Shown in pieces: positions 1 through 6,376 of a DNA stretch of 7,653 nt. The translations under genes were made by a program, and so were the position numbers. Position 1 is the stretch's first letter. Every line of letters begins with the position of its first letter. Origin of the DNA: Spirochaetales bacterium. GTDB lineage: Bacteria; Spirochaetota; Spirochaetia; DSM-27196; SKKC01. The DNA lies in contig SKKC01000214.1 in assembly GCA_007121695.1 (NCBI GenBank), positions 1 to 7,653 on the forward strand, given 5' to 3'. The notes beneath the pieces were generated by a model. It did not search any database, had not been told where the DNA came from, and worked only from the letters and a program-made list of their open reading frames with translations.

Positions 1-1
1 C

Positions 2-67
2 AGCGGCGGGACTGGCTCCAGTTACACTGGACGCCTGAACACCGAAATCGCAGGAACAGGCGGGTAA
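2..67 (+). CDS. Possible C-terminal end of an unidentified protein (partial, 5' end outside window)
   Basis: One + strand frame is open from the left edge to a TAA at 65-67 and reads SGGTGSSYTGRLNTEIAGTGG, a Gly/Ser/Thr-rich tail that looks more like real protein than the Arg/Trp-rich reading of the neighbouring frame (open to TAG at 88-90). If real, this gene converges on the glutamine amidotransferase, with 26 bp between the stops. There are only 21 residues, no recognisable domain, and no function can be given. The stretch also contains a short inverted repeat, CCAGT/ACTGG at 18-22 and 26-30, without a T-run. The call rests on codon appearance alone and could be wrong. Confidence 0.25.
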   Translation, partial: SGGTGSSYTGRLNTEIAGTGG

Positions 68-93
68 CTCCCTGGTATGCAGCAGCTTAGGAG

Positions 94-831
94 CTACTCA
101 ACACCAGGGTGGCGGACAGTAAAGACGAGATACGACAGCAGCTGATCGAGCACGGCGTCGACCCGTTCGAAGCGACCGGACGACACCTGCCGCATCTCGT
201 CTGCAGTCTGAACCCAGGGTCCGGGTACAATTTCGTCGGCGCAGTGCCCGGTGATCGCAGAGACCCCCTCCGGCGTCATTTCCAGGTGGAACTGAAGGCC
301 GATAACCGTACGTCCAATCTGAAAAGCCTGATTTCGACAGCCCGGGCTTTCGGCCAGCAGTACCGCGTCTGCCGGAAGATCGAAGGTGTCACCATGCCAG
401 TGAAAGACCTCTACCTCGTGCGGGAAACGGAACGGTAGCACGGCGCCCGCGTCTTGAGCGGCAGCCGGGGGGTTCGCGACTGCGCGCACCGGAAACCAGC
501 CGATTTCCGCGTGCGTGTTCGGATACACCTGTGCCCCCATCGCAGCCGCTATCAGCTGGGCGCCGAGACAGACGCCGAGGACCGGAATACCTGCATCGAT
601 ACACCTGCGTAGGTATGTCTTTTCGTCCCGCAGCCACGGGACCGCGTCTTCGTCCTGCACGCTCATTGGGCCACCCATGATAACGAGAAAATCGGTGTCC
701 CCGGTCCCGGTGGGGACGGAGGCACCGTCGTAGAGTGCGGTCGTCACAAGCTCGAAGCCCGCGTGCTCGAGCCACGGCGCGATGCGTCCTGGGCCTTCGA
801 AGGGTACATGCTGCAGTATACGCGCACGCAT
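94..831 (-). CDS. Class I glutamine amidotransferase domain protein (GMP synthase-like, stand-alone)
   Basis: A 245-residue cytosolic enzyme made of a single triad-type (class I) glutamine amidotransferase domain, which hydrolyses glutamine and passes ammonia to a partner, or acts as a related gamma-glutamyl hydrolase. Visible signature parts are the oxyanion-loop stretch IMGGPMSVQD (about 51-60), the nucleophile elbow GVCLGAQ with Cys88, the FHWHGDTF stretch (143-150), and GLQFHLE with His182 and Glu184 completing the triad. No synthetase or ATP-pyrophosphatase domain follows, so it is the free-standing type often labelled GMP synthase-like; it is not GuaA itself, and its acceptor substrate is unknown. 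The ATG at 829-831 shares one base with the TGA (831-833) of the upstream lipoprotein gene, with a GGGGAG Shine-Dalgarno at 847-842, 10 bases before the start. This indicates co-transcription and probably translational coupling. The family call is firm; the substrate is not. Confidence 0.92.
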   Translation of the reverse strand: MRARILQHVPFEGPGRIAPWLEHAGFELVTTALYDGASVPTGTGDTDFLVIMGGPMSVQDEDAVPWLRDEKTYLRRCIDAGIPVLGVCLGAQLIAAAMGAQVYPNTHAEIGWFPVRAVANPPAAAQDAGAVLPFRFPHEVEVFHWHGDTFDLPADAVLLAESPGCRNQAFQIGRTVIGLQFHLEMTPEGVSAITGHCADEIVPGPWVQTADEMRQVSSGRFERVDAVLDQLLSYLVFTVRHPGVE

Positions 832-1502
832 CAGTCGTGTTCTCCCCGGCTGACAACGGGTTCGGTCCCGAGAGCCTCGACGAAATACCAGTCTATGATT
901 GCCCAGTGTGGATCGGTCCCTTCACGGTGCGCAAGCGCGTCGTCGAGGTTAATCCTGCGACCCTCGGCAACCTGCCCTGCCGTGAACGGTATGGGGTCAA
1001 GCGTCGTGTAATAGGTACGCGCTGCGTCCATACCCCGAGCGAGCAGTCTTCGCCCGGCAAACGGGCGATACCAGGCTCGCGCGGTAAATGGGTCGAGGAG
1101 CACCAGCGTAAAGTCGGACGCGCTACCCCCTGCGTCCAGGTGTGCGTCTACGATGCCCTGCGCAAGCCAGGCGCCCGCCGAGTGCGCAACGAGCGTTACC
1201 GGTACACTCACATCCGACGAGAGTGCCCTGCCGAGGTGGTAGCCCCGACCCGGGGCGAACAGACGTTGCGCTGAAGCCTCGCTCCAGTCGATGTAGGACA
1301 CCCGGTCAGTGTCGTAGGCCAGGGACAGCACGCGAGCCGCCTCTGCCGCCCAGGTCTCGGGTCCCTCACCGCCGCCGTGTATCAGCAGCACGTCTGATCC
1401 GCGTATGGCCTCGCGCATGCCGGACTCCGGGGAAGGGAATGAAGCACAGCCCGAAAGCAGAACGACACACATAAGCAGCCATGTGATTGATCGCATGTTC
1501 AT
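831..1502 (-). CDS. Lipoprotein with lipase-like alpha/beta-hydrolase fold
   Basis: A 223-residue exported serine hydrolase, probably an esterase or lipase anchored by lipid. Residues 1-19 form a lipoprotein signal peptide: a short n-region, a hydrophobic core, then the lipobox LSGC with Cys19 as the lipidated residue. The hydrolase core shows an oxyanion HGGG (42-45), the nucleophile elbow AHSAG with Ser108, LLDPF with Asp137, and DPHWAIIDWY with His199. An Asp in an LDP motif soon after the nucleophile strand recalls the pancreatic-lipase arrangement (acid after strand 6), so Ser108/Asp137/His199 is my inferred triad. The ATG at 1500-1502 is preferred because the signal peptide begins there; a longer frame to 1553 would add 17 residues that overlap the divergent FkbM gene, and the ATG at 1494-1496 is also possible. 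No Shine-Dalgarno is visible. It is the first gene of the operon with the amidotransferase. Substrate unknown. Confidence 0.86.
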   Translation of the reverse strand: MNMRSITWLLMCVVLLSGCASFPSPESGMREAIRGSDVLLIHGGGEGPETWAAEAARVLSLAYDTDRVSYIDWSEASAQRLFAPGRGYHLGRALSSDVSVPVTLVAHSAGAWLAQGIVDAHLDAGGSASDFTLVLLDPFTARAWYRPFAGRRLLARGMDAARTYYTTLDPIPFTAGQVAEGRRINLDDALAHREGTDPHWAIIDWYFVEALGTEPVVSRGEHD

Positions 1503-1510
1503 GAGGCAAT

Positions 1511-1518
1511 AGTATACT
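1511..1518. promoter_or_regulatory. Candidate symmetric -10 element shared by two divergent genes
   Basis: AGTATACT is a perfect 8-bp palindrome, so a TATACT hexamer (5 of 6 to the sigma-70 consensus TATAAT) reads on both strands: 1513-1518 on + and 1516-1511 on -. The start codons lie at 1523 (+) and 1502 (-), only 4 and 8 bases beyond the two hexamers. A normal 6-7 base gap to the transcription start would put the start about 2 bases before the minus ATG and at the + ATG itself, giving nearly leaderless mRNAs; neither gene shows a well-placed Shine-Dalgarno. No good -35 box is seen on either side. This is a pattern-based guess. Confidence 0.35.
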
Positions 1519-1522
1519 GGCC

Positions 1523-2269
1523 ATGCCGCATGTATCCCAGCACAGCTACGCACAGTTCGGAGAGGACAGAAAGCTTCATCGGCTTATTGGCGACTCAGAT
1601 GGCGTGTACGTGGAGGTCGGAGGAAACAACGGCATTGAAGCAAGCAACACGTACTATTTCGAGAAGCTCGGCCGCCGGTGCATTCTCGTCGAGCCGATTC
1701 CCTACATGGTCGCGCAGATCCGGAACAACCGTCGGTGTACCGTTATTGAAGCTGCCGCCGACGAGCAGTCCGGCACGGCAGAGTTTGTCGTTGCCCGGGG
1801 TGGTGAAACGCTTTCTACGCTCGACAACGAAAACCGCTTCCGGTCGAGGGTGGACGAGCACCCGGATCAGGAGCGCATTACCGTACGTACCGAGACGCTC
1901 GATCGCATACTCGAAGAAGCCGGGCTTGCCGAAGGCCGCGACCGCATCGATCTCCTGTCGATCGACGTCGAGGGGAACGAACTGCGCGCGCTTCGGGGGC
2001 TTACCGTCGCTCGCTGGTGCCCGAGGGTCATCATCCTTGAAGACAATTCGTTCGGCCGGGACCACTCGGTACAGGACAGCCTCCGGAAGGATAGCTACGT
2101 ACGGTTCAAGGTTACGGGCGTGAACCACTGGTATTGCGCGGAAGCGGATACTGCGTTGAACACGTCGATGCGCCGGCTGCTCGCGACGTGGAAGGCGGCG
2201 CTTGTCCGTGCCTACGGAGCTGTTTCGGGCCGGGGACGGAACGCGATTTCACGTAATTCTCATAATTAG
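1523..2269 (+). CDS. FkbM-family S-adenosylmethionine-dependent methyltransferase
   Basis: A 248-residue class I methyltransferase of the FkbM type, a family that often O-methylates sugars or polyketide-type hydroxyl groups. The N-terminus carries the family hallmark YAQFGEDR (9-16). SAM-binding motif I is VYVEVGGNNG (28-37), followed by ILVEPIPYM (54-62) with the acidic ribose-binding Glu, and TVIEAAADEQSG (73-84). The second hallmark, ERITVRTETLDRIL then IDLLSIDVEGNEL, spans about 117-154. The last 35 residues are basic (MRRLLATWKAALVRAYGAV and on) and could be an amphipathic, surface-binding tail. The ATG at 1523 is the only useful start: an in-frame TGA lies at 1502-1504, and the conserved YAQFGED begins eight codons in. 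It has no upstream Shine-Dalgarno. No glycosyltransferase or capsule genes are near, so the acceptor cannot be guessed. Confidence 0.93.
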   Translation: MPHVSQHSYAQFGEDRKLHRLIGDSDGVYVEVGGNNGIEASNTYYFEKLGRRCILVEPIPYMVAQIRNNRRCTVIEAAADEQSGTAEFVVARGGETLSTLDNENRFRSRVDEHPDQERITVRTETLDRILEEAGLAEGRDRIDLLSIDVEGNELRALRGLTVARWCPRVIILEDNSFGRDHSVQDSLRKDSYVRFKVTGVNHWYCAEADTALNTSMRRLLATWKAALVRAYGAVSGRGRNAISRNSHN

Positions 2270-2270
2270 C

Positions 2271-2300
2271 TTGACCCCCGTTTGACTAATTCCATACCAT
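2271..2300 (+). promoter_or_regulatory. Candidate promoter of the ABC importer operon
   Basis: Just after the FkbM stop the DNA becomes AT-rich. TTGACC (2271-2276) followed by 18 bases and TACCAT (2295-2300) is a weak sigma-70-like pair (5/6 and 4/6). A second TTGAC copy begins at 2282, one helical turn downstream, which could instead be part of a regulator site. A further TATA sequence sits at 2314-2317. The leader up to the start codon would be about 105 nt. The region is the natural place for this promoter, but which boxes are used is uncertain. Confidence 0.22.
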
Positions 2301-2337
2301 CAGGCACAACACGTATAGGGTCGCAAACGCCGGAAGC

Positions 2338-2381
2338 GTCCGGGTGGTGACAGGCTGGACTGTGTGGCAGTCGTTTCGGAC
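2338..2381 (+). other. Possible nested hairpin in the leader of the ABC importer operon
   Basis: In the untranslated leader, GACTG (2358-2362) can pair with CAGTC (2368-2372) around a 5-base loop, and GTCCG (2338-2342) can pair with CGGAC (2377-2381), extendable by two G-U pairs, to enclose it. The Shine-Dalgarno of the first gene lies about 20 bases downstream and is not part of these stems. There is no T-run after the structure, so it is not an obvious attenuator terminator. I recognise no riboswitch class. Confidence 0.25.
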
Positions 2382-2401
2382 ACGGCATACCTGCGACACA
2401 C

Positions 2402-2407
2402 AGGAGG
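2402..2407 (+). promoter_or_regulatory. Strong Shine-Dalgarno (AGGAGG) that sets the start of the solute-binding protein
   Basis: AGGAGG lies 5 bases before the ATG at 2413. The same frame could be read from an ATG at 2344, but that would add 23 polar residues ahead of the signal peptide and has no such ribosome site, so 2413 is the start. Confidence 0.85.
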
Positions 2408-2412
2408 ATCAC

Positions 2413-3276
2413 ATGATTCGAAACGTCGTAACGATGGTACTCGCCATCTCGCTTGTTCTTTCGGTTAGCGCGTTCGCAGCCGGACGACCTGAAGCAGGGC
2501 CTGCCGAAGATACGTCAGCGCTCGAACGGACGCCTGACGATCCGCGTCTCTTTCGCCCGGGACAACTGACCGTCGGTACTGGCGATCCGGTATTCCCACC
2601 CTGGATGCTCAACGACGACCCAGCCAGTGGTGAAGGGTTCGAGAACGCCATGATCTACGAGCTCGCCGCCGAGCTTGGGTTCAGCCGGGACCAGGTTGTG
2701 TGGGAACGCGGGCTTACCTTCGACCAGACGATTGCTCCGGGACCCAAACCCTTTGACTTTGCGATTCGTCAGATTTCGGTTACCGAGGAGCGCGAGCTGA
2801 TCGTCGACTTCTCCATCGTGTACTTTCAGCCGGACAAAGCGGTGATCGCGCTCCCGACAAGCCCGGTTATCGGCGCACAGTCGTTTGCGGATCTTCGTGG
2901 TGCGCGCTGGGGTGCAACGATAGGCACTACCGATCTTGACTACCTCGAAAACATTCTTGGCATTACCAATGTGCAGGTATTCGACGACCAGGCGGGTACC
3001 TTCCAGGCAATGCAGGGTGGTCTGATCGACGCGACGGTTGCGGCTCTGCCAAGCGCGATTTTCGTAACCGGCGTACAGGTGCCCGAAACCGAGATCGTCG
3101 CCCTGCTGCCTGCAGATCCGAACGACCGTGGACATGGTCTGCTATTCCAGCAGGATAATCCGCTTGTTGACTGGATCAACGAAGGGCTGCAGGCGATTAT
3201 CGATCGCGGAGTAATCGATGATCTTATTGAACGCTACCTGCTCCCCGAAGAGGAAATTCCGGAGATCACAGGGTGA
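2413..3276 (+). CDS. ABC transporter periplasmic solute-binding protein, family 3 (polar amino acid type)
   Basis: A 287-residue exported binding protein that should capture a small polar ligand and deliver it to the permease encoded next. Residues 1-22 form a signal peptide (MIRN, hydrophobic core, then SAFA before the likely cut); no classic lipobox Cys is present, so it is probably soluble or tethered by other means. The mature part starts with an acidic/Pro-rich linker, then the first lobe LTVGTGDPVFPPW (about 54-66), the ENAMIYELAAELGF helix, and the ligand-contact segment FDFAIRQISVTEERE (about 113-127), the family's usual place for the Arg that binds a ligand carboxylate. The second lobe includes ARWGATIGTTDLDYL and the closing helix WINEGLQAIIDRG. 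Ligand identity cannot be read; amino acid is the family default. Its TGA overlaps the permease GTG. Confidence 0.93.
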   Translation: MIRNVVTMVLAISLVLSVSAFAAGRPEAGPAEDTSALERTPDDPRLFRPGQLTVGTGDPVFPPWMLNDDPASGEGFENAMIYELAAELGFSRDQVVWERGLTFDQTIAPGPKPFDFAIRQISVTEERELIVDFSIVYFQPDKAVIALPTSPVIGAQSFADLRGARWGATIGTTDLDYLENILGITNVQVFDDQAGTFQAMQGGLIDATVAALPSAIFVTGVQVPETEIVALLPADPNDRGHGLLFQQDNPLVDWINEGLQAIIDRGVIDDLIERYLLPEEEIPEITG

Positions 3277-4121
3277 GTTCAGACGCACGCGTGCCGGCGC
3301 CGCCGGCACGCCGCACTCCCAGCCTGAAAGAACGCCTCGTACCAGCACTCATAAGCGTGGTCAGCGTGACGGTGTTCTTCGGTACCATCGCGTGGCTCGT
3401 GACCAGCGCCGAACAGTGGCCACGTATCCGGTTTCAGTTCTTTAACCCCGACGCCATAATGGCTGCGTTTCCGAATGTACTTCGTGGATTCGGCATTAAC
3501 ATGATGGTGTGGGCCATCGCGCTCGTCGCGATCGGCGTCTGGGCGTTGATTCTGGCCGTGTTCAGATCGCTGAACGGGCCGATTCTGGCACCTCTGAAAG
3601 TATTCTCGATCGTGTATATAGATCTTCTACGAGGCATCCCATCCCTGCTGCTGGTTCTCCTGTTCGGGTTCGGTGTACCGGCTCTGCAGATTCCGGGGCT
3701 ACCGCGCAGCAGCCTGTTCTGGGGTTCCGTAGCGATGGTTCTCGGGTACTCGGCCTACGCGGCCGAGGTCTACCGCTCCGGTATGGAAGCCGTCCACGAC
3801 GGACAGCGCGCGGCAGCGAAGGCACTCGGTCTGTCGCAATGGCAGACCCTCTACTACGCGATCATTCCGCAGGCTGTGCGAAACGTGCTCCCCGCGCTCC
3901 TGAACCTCGCTGTCGCGCTGCAGAAAGACGTTGCGCTTCTAAGCGTTATCGGCGTCCGGGACGCGGTTCGCGAAGCGCAGATCTACACCGCCCGAACCTT
4001 TAATTATTCGTCGCTCATTGCGGCAGCAATTCTGTTCCTTATCGCAACCATACCCATGGCCCGAATAACCGACTACGTCGCCCGCAAGGATCAGGAACGA
4101 CGACTGCAGAGGACGGTATGA
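3273..4121 (+). CDS. ABC transporter permease, polar amino acid (HisM/GlnP) type
   Basis: A 282-residue inner-membrane permease forming the translocation path for the ligand of the binding protein. A Pro/Arg-rich cytosolic N-terminus (1-22) precedes a first membrane span (about 24-44); further spans lie near 74-97, 111-136, 149-165, 206-227 and 246-263. The BPD-type core begins at NVLRGFGINMMVW, and IDLLRGIPSLLLV (116-128) is the family's typical motif. The EAA loop that docks on the ATPase is EAVHDGQRAAAKALGLSQ (172-189), ending in IIPQA. Translation starts at GTG (3273-3275), overlapping the upstream TGA by 4 bases, with GGAG at 3261-3264. Only one permease gene is present, so the complex probably uses a homodimer, as in GlnP-type systems. 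Confidence 0.95.
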   Translation: MSSDARVPAPPARRTPSLKERLVPALISVVSVTVFFGTIAWLVTSAEQWPRIRFQFFNPDAIMAAFPNVLRGFGINMMVWAIALVAIGVWALILAVFRSLNGPILAPLKVFSIVYIDLLRGIPSLLLVLLFGFGVPALQIPGLPRSSLFWGSVAMVLGYSAYAAEVYRSGMEAVHDGQRAAAKALGLSQWQTLYYAIIPQAVRNVLPALLNLAVALQKDVALLSVIGVRDAVREAQIYTARTFNYSSLIAAAILFLIATIPMARITDYVARKDQERRLQRTV

Positions 4122-4867
4122 GCATGAACCGTGTAGAAATCTCGTCTCTGACCAAATACTACGGAACGAATCTCGTACTTGACGAAGTCAGCCTCGCAGT
4201 CAAGGAGCATGAAGTGGTGTGTCTCATCGGTGCATCCGGCTCCGGGAAGTCGACCCTGCTTCGCTGTGTAAACAAGCTCGTCCCGTTCGATCACGGTGAT
4301 ATCAGCATTGACGGTGTCTCCATCTTCAGCGAACAGTTTAATAACAACGAACTGCATAAGCGTGTAGGCATCGTGTTTCAGGCGTACAACCTCTTTCCCC
4401 ACATAAACGTCCTGAACAACATTACGCTCGCTCCGAGGAAGGTTCATGGGGTCGGGCGCGAGGAAAGCGAAGAACGAGCCATGAAACTGCTGGAACTCTT
4501 CGGCATGCAGGGCTACGAGCGAAGCTATCCCGAACAGCTTTCGGGTGGTCAGCAGCAGCGGGTAGCCATCGTTCGGGCTCTCGCGACACAGCCAGACGTG
4601 CTTATGCTCGACGAAGTCACGGCTGCCCTGGACCCGGAACTCATCGGCGGTGTCCTGAAAGTCATCAAGGATCTGAAGACACAGGGCATGACCATGTTGA
4701 TCGTGACACACGAAATGGGTTTTGCCCGCGATGTAGCCGACAGGGTCTGCTTTCTTGAAGGCGGGCGGATACTCGAGGAAGCCCCACCGGACAAGCTCTT
4801 TTCCGCACCCGAAAATCCGCGCACGCACCAGTTTCTGCAGCGCATTATCGAAGCTGGCCGACTGTAG
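4118..4867 (+). CDS. ABC transporter ATP-binding protein, polar amino acid (HisP/GlnQ) type
   Basis: A 249-residue cytosolic ATPase that should dimerise and power the importer. All motifs are intact: Walker A GASGSGKST (38-46), Q-loop VFQAYNLFPH with Gln88, signature LSGGQQQR (141-148), Walker B VLMLDE (161-166) followed by the D-loop ALDPE, and the switch His198 in IVTHEM. The DEVTAALDPE variant is common in amino-acid importers. There is no extra C-terminal regulatory domain, and the length is normal for the GlnQ group. The ATG at 4118 overlaps the permease TGA (ATGA), with GAGGA at 4109-4113; the ATG at 4124 is a minor alternative. It is the last gene of the three-gene operon, and no convincing terminator follows it. 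Confidence 0.96.
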   Translation: MSMNRVEISSLTKYYGTNLVLDEVSLAVKEHEVVCLIGASGSGKSTLLRCVNKLVPFDHGDISIDGVSIFSEQFNNNELHKRVGIVFQAYNLFPHINVLNNITLAPRKVHGVGREESEERAMKLLELFGMQGYERSYPEQLSGGQQQRVAIVRALATQPDVLMLDEVTAALDPELIGGVLKVIKDLKTQGMTMLIVTHEMGFARDVADRVCFLEGGRILEEAPPDKLFSAPENPRTHQFLQRIIEAGRL

Positions 4868-4899
4868 CTGCAGTTTGGCCACCATATACCCGACAATCC

Positions 4900-4960
4900 A
4901 CCGGAAGCCTCCCGCAGGGTTCGCCGTGAGCGAAAATGTCAAATACCGGGTGCTTCCGGT
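4900..4960. repeat. 9-bp inverted repeat in the leader of the oxidoreductase gene
   Basis: ACCGGAAGC at 4900-4908 is matched by its exact reverse complement GCTTCCGGT at 4952-4960, 43 bases apart. An 8-bp direct repeat, GTTCGCCG, also occurs at 4919-4926 and 4967-4974. The 131-bp gap (4868-4998) holds no good -35/-10 pair and no T-run terminator; TATACC at 4885-4890 is the only -10-like hexamer. The arms could be a regulator site or the base of a hairpin. The 8-bp core CCGGAAGC also appears at 2330-2337 in the importer leader, but GCTTCCGGT occurs inside the FkbM gene too (1836-1844), so it is not specific to leaders. Confidence 0.35.
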
Positions 4961-4998
4961 CATTCCGTTCGCCGGGGTTCCGGGATACCCTGCGCGTC

Positions 4999-6327
4999 AT
5001 GAGTACACGTAAACGCTACGCAGTGGTCGGTGTTGGTGGTCGGAGTAAAATGTATGTGAAGGCTCTCGCCTCGACTCACAGGGAACACGGCGAACTCGTC
5101 GCCCTGTGCGATCCGAATTCGGTCCGGCTTGAATATGCAAACGAGCAGTTATCCGAAGAGTTCGGCGCGAACCCGGTTGCAACCTACAGCCCACGCGACT
5201 TCGAAACCATGATTTCGCGCGAGCGTGTCGATACAGTCATTGTCACAAGCATAGACCGGACGCATCACGACTACATAGTTCGGGCGATGGACGCTGGCTG
5301 CGACGCCATCTCCGAAAAGCCCATGACAGTTGACGCCGAAAAATGCAGCGCGATTAATGATGCGATACGACGGACAGGTAAGAACCTGACTGTGACCTTC
5401 AACTACCGCTACGCACCACGGAACTCCCGGGTGAAGGAAGTTCTTCTGTCCGGCGCAATCGGAGAAATCAAGAGCGTGCACTTCGAGTGGCTGCTCGATA
5501 CGAGCCACGGCGCGGATTACTTTCGCCGCTGGCACCGCGACAAACGCAACTCGGGCGGTCTCATGGTGCACAAAGCGACACATCACTTCGATCTGGTCAA
5601 CTGGTGGATTAATTCCACGCCGAAGTCGGTGTTCGCCGTTGGAGATCTGGTGTTCTACGGGAAAGAGAATGCCGAGAAACGAGGCCTTACCGAGTTCTAC
5701 GACCGTTCCACCGGCAACAGTATCGCACGCCGGGACCCCTTCGCGCTCCACATGGACTCAAAGGAAAAACTTCGACGAACATACCTCGAGGCGGAACACG
5801 AAGACGGATACCGTCGTGATCAGAGCGTGTTTTCGGACGGTATTTCGATAGAAGACGATATGTCCGTTCTTGTGCGCTACAACAGCGGCGCGTCGATGAC
5901 CTATCACCTGACGGCGTACTCTCCGTGGGAAGGATTTCGCATCGCGTTTAACGGAACTAAAGGCCGACTCGAATATAATGTTACCGAGGTCTCGTATATA
6001 TCGACCTCGGACTCCGATATCCATGGAGAACAGGCCATCGACAAAAAGGGTCACCCTGCCGACATCCCGGCCGAGCTTGTTCTGCACCGACACTGGCAGG
6101 AACCTGAATACATTCCGTTCGAGCAGACGGACGAAAGCGGCCATGGCGGCGGGGATACGCGCCTGTTGAACGATCTGTTCATTGGTGGAGAACGCGACCC
6201 CCTGGGTCGGGCTGCGGATCACGTCGCTGGCACCGACTCCATCCTCACGGGCATTGCGGCGAATATTGCCATGGCCGAGAAGCGTCCTGTAGACGTCAAC
6301 GAGCTCAGGAATCGGGTGCAGGGGTAA
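4999..6327 (+). CDS. Gfo/Idh/MocA-family NAD(P)-dependent oxidoreductase
   Basis: A 442-residue cytosolic dehydrogenase of the glucose-fructose oxidoreductase/inositol dehydrogenase type, acting on sugars, polyols or related cyclic compounds. The N-terminal Rossmann domain starts at once with YAVVGVGGRS (7-16) and the strand ending ALCDPN (35-40), whose acidic Asp suggests NAD preference. SEKPMT (105-110) contains the family's catalytic Lys107. The C-terminal domain carries SGGLMVHKATHHFDLVNWW (185-203), where His195/His196 and Asp198 occupy the substrate-site HxxxD-like position, and SGHGGGD (380-386). It is longer than the typical 330-370 residues because of an insert around 215-285. The ATG at 4999 fits the family start; an in-frame ATG at 4936 would add 21 unlike residues. 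Neither has a clear Shine-Dalgarno. It lies 131 bp after the importer and may use the imported compound. Confidence 0.93.
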   Translation: MSTRKRYAVVGVGGRSKMYVKALASTHREHGELVALCDPNSVRLEYANEQLSEEFGANPVATYSPRDFETMISRERVDTVIVTSIDRTHHDYIVRAMDAGCDAISEKPMTVDAEKCSAINDAIRRTGKNLTVTFNYRYAPRNSRVKEVLLSGAIGEIKSVHFEWLLDTSHGADYFRRWHRDKRNSGGLMVHKATHHFDLVNWWINSTPKSVFAVGDLVFYGKENAEKRGLTEFYDRSTGNSIARRDPFALHMDSKEKLRRTYLEAEHEDGYRRDQSVFSDGISIEDDMSVLVRYNSGASMTYHLTAYSPWEGFRIAFNGTKGRLEYNVTEVSYISTSDSDIHGEQAIDKKGHPADIPAELVLHRHWQEPEYIPFEQTDESGHGGGDTRLLNDLFIGGERDPLGRAADHVAGTDSILTGIAANIAMAEKRPVDVNELRNRVQG

Positions 6328-6340
6328 TCGTGCGTGGCGG

Positions 6341-6372
6341 CGGATCCGCAGGTCGGCGGACCCACAGGTCGG
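6341..6372. repeat. 16-bp imperfect tandem repeat between convergent genes (possible terminator region)
   Basis: CGGATCCGCAGGTCGG (6341-6356) is followed directly by CGGACCCACAGGTCGG (6357-6372), identical at 14 of 16 positions. The repeat fills most of the 49 bp between the stop codons of the oxidoreductase and the AraC gene. It can fold in short ways: the palindrome GCGGATCCGC (6340-6349), GGTC/GACC at 6351-6354 and 6359-6362, and GGTC/GACC at 6367-6370 and 6380-6383. No T-run follows on either strand, so it is not a textbook intrinsic terminator. Confidence 0.6.
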
Positions 6373-6376
6373 GCCG

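Noticed and set aside
735..1274. A 179-codon + strand open frame opposite the amidotransferase start and the lipoprotein gene
   Set aside because: Antisense to two genes with clear catalytic motifs; the composition is Arg/Pro/Cys-rich and lacks any domain.
2254..2268. TAATT/AATTA inverted repeat at the end of the FkbM gene as a terminator
   Set aside because: The stem is 5 A-T pairs only, with no T-run after it; it would be unstable and simply reflects the local AT-rich DNA.
2344..2412. A 23-codon N-terminal extension of the solute-binding protein
   Set aside because: The AGGAGG site and the signal peptide place the start at 2413; the extension would bury the signal peptide behind polar residues.
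4861..4874. ACTG/CAGT mini-hairpin at the end of the ABC operon as a terminator
   Set aside because: Only 4 bp of stem and no T-run; it is too weak to call.
4091..4963. A 290-codon open frame on the minus strand opposite the ABC ATPase gene
   Set aside because: It lies fully antisense to a gene with every ABC motif intact, and its protein shows no recognisable domain. It is a by-product of codon use on the real strand.
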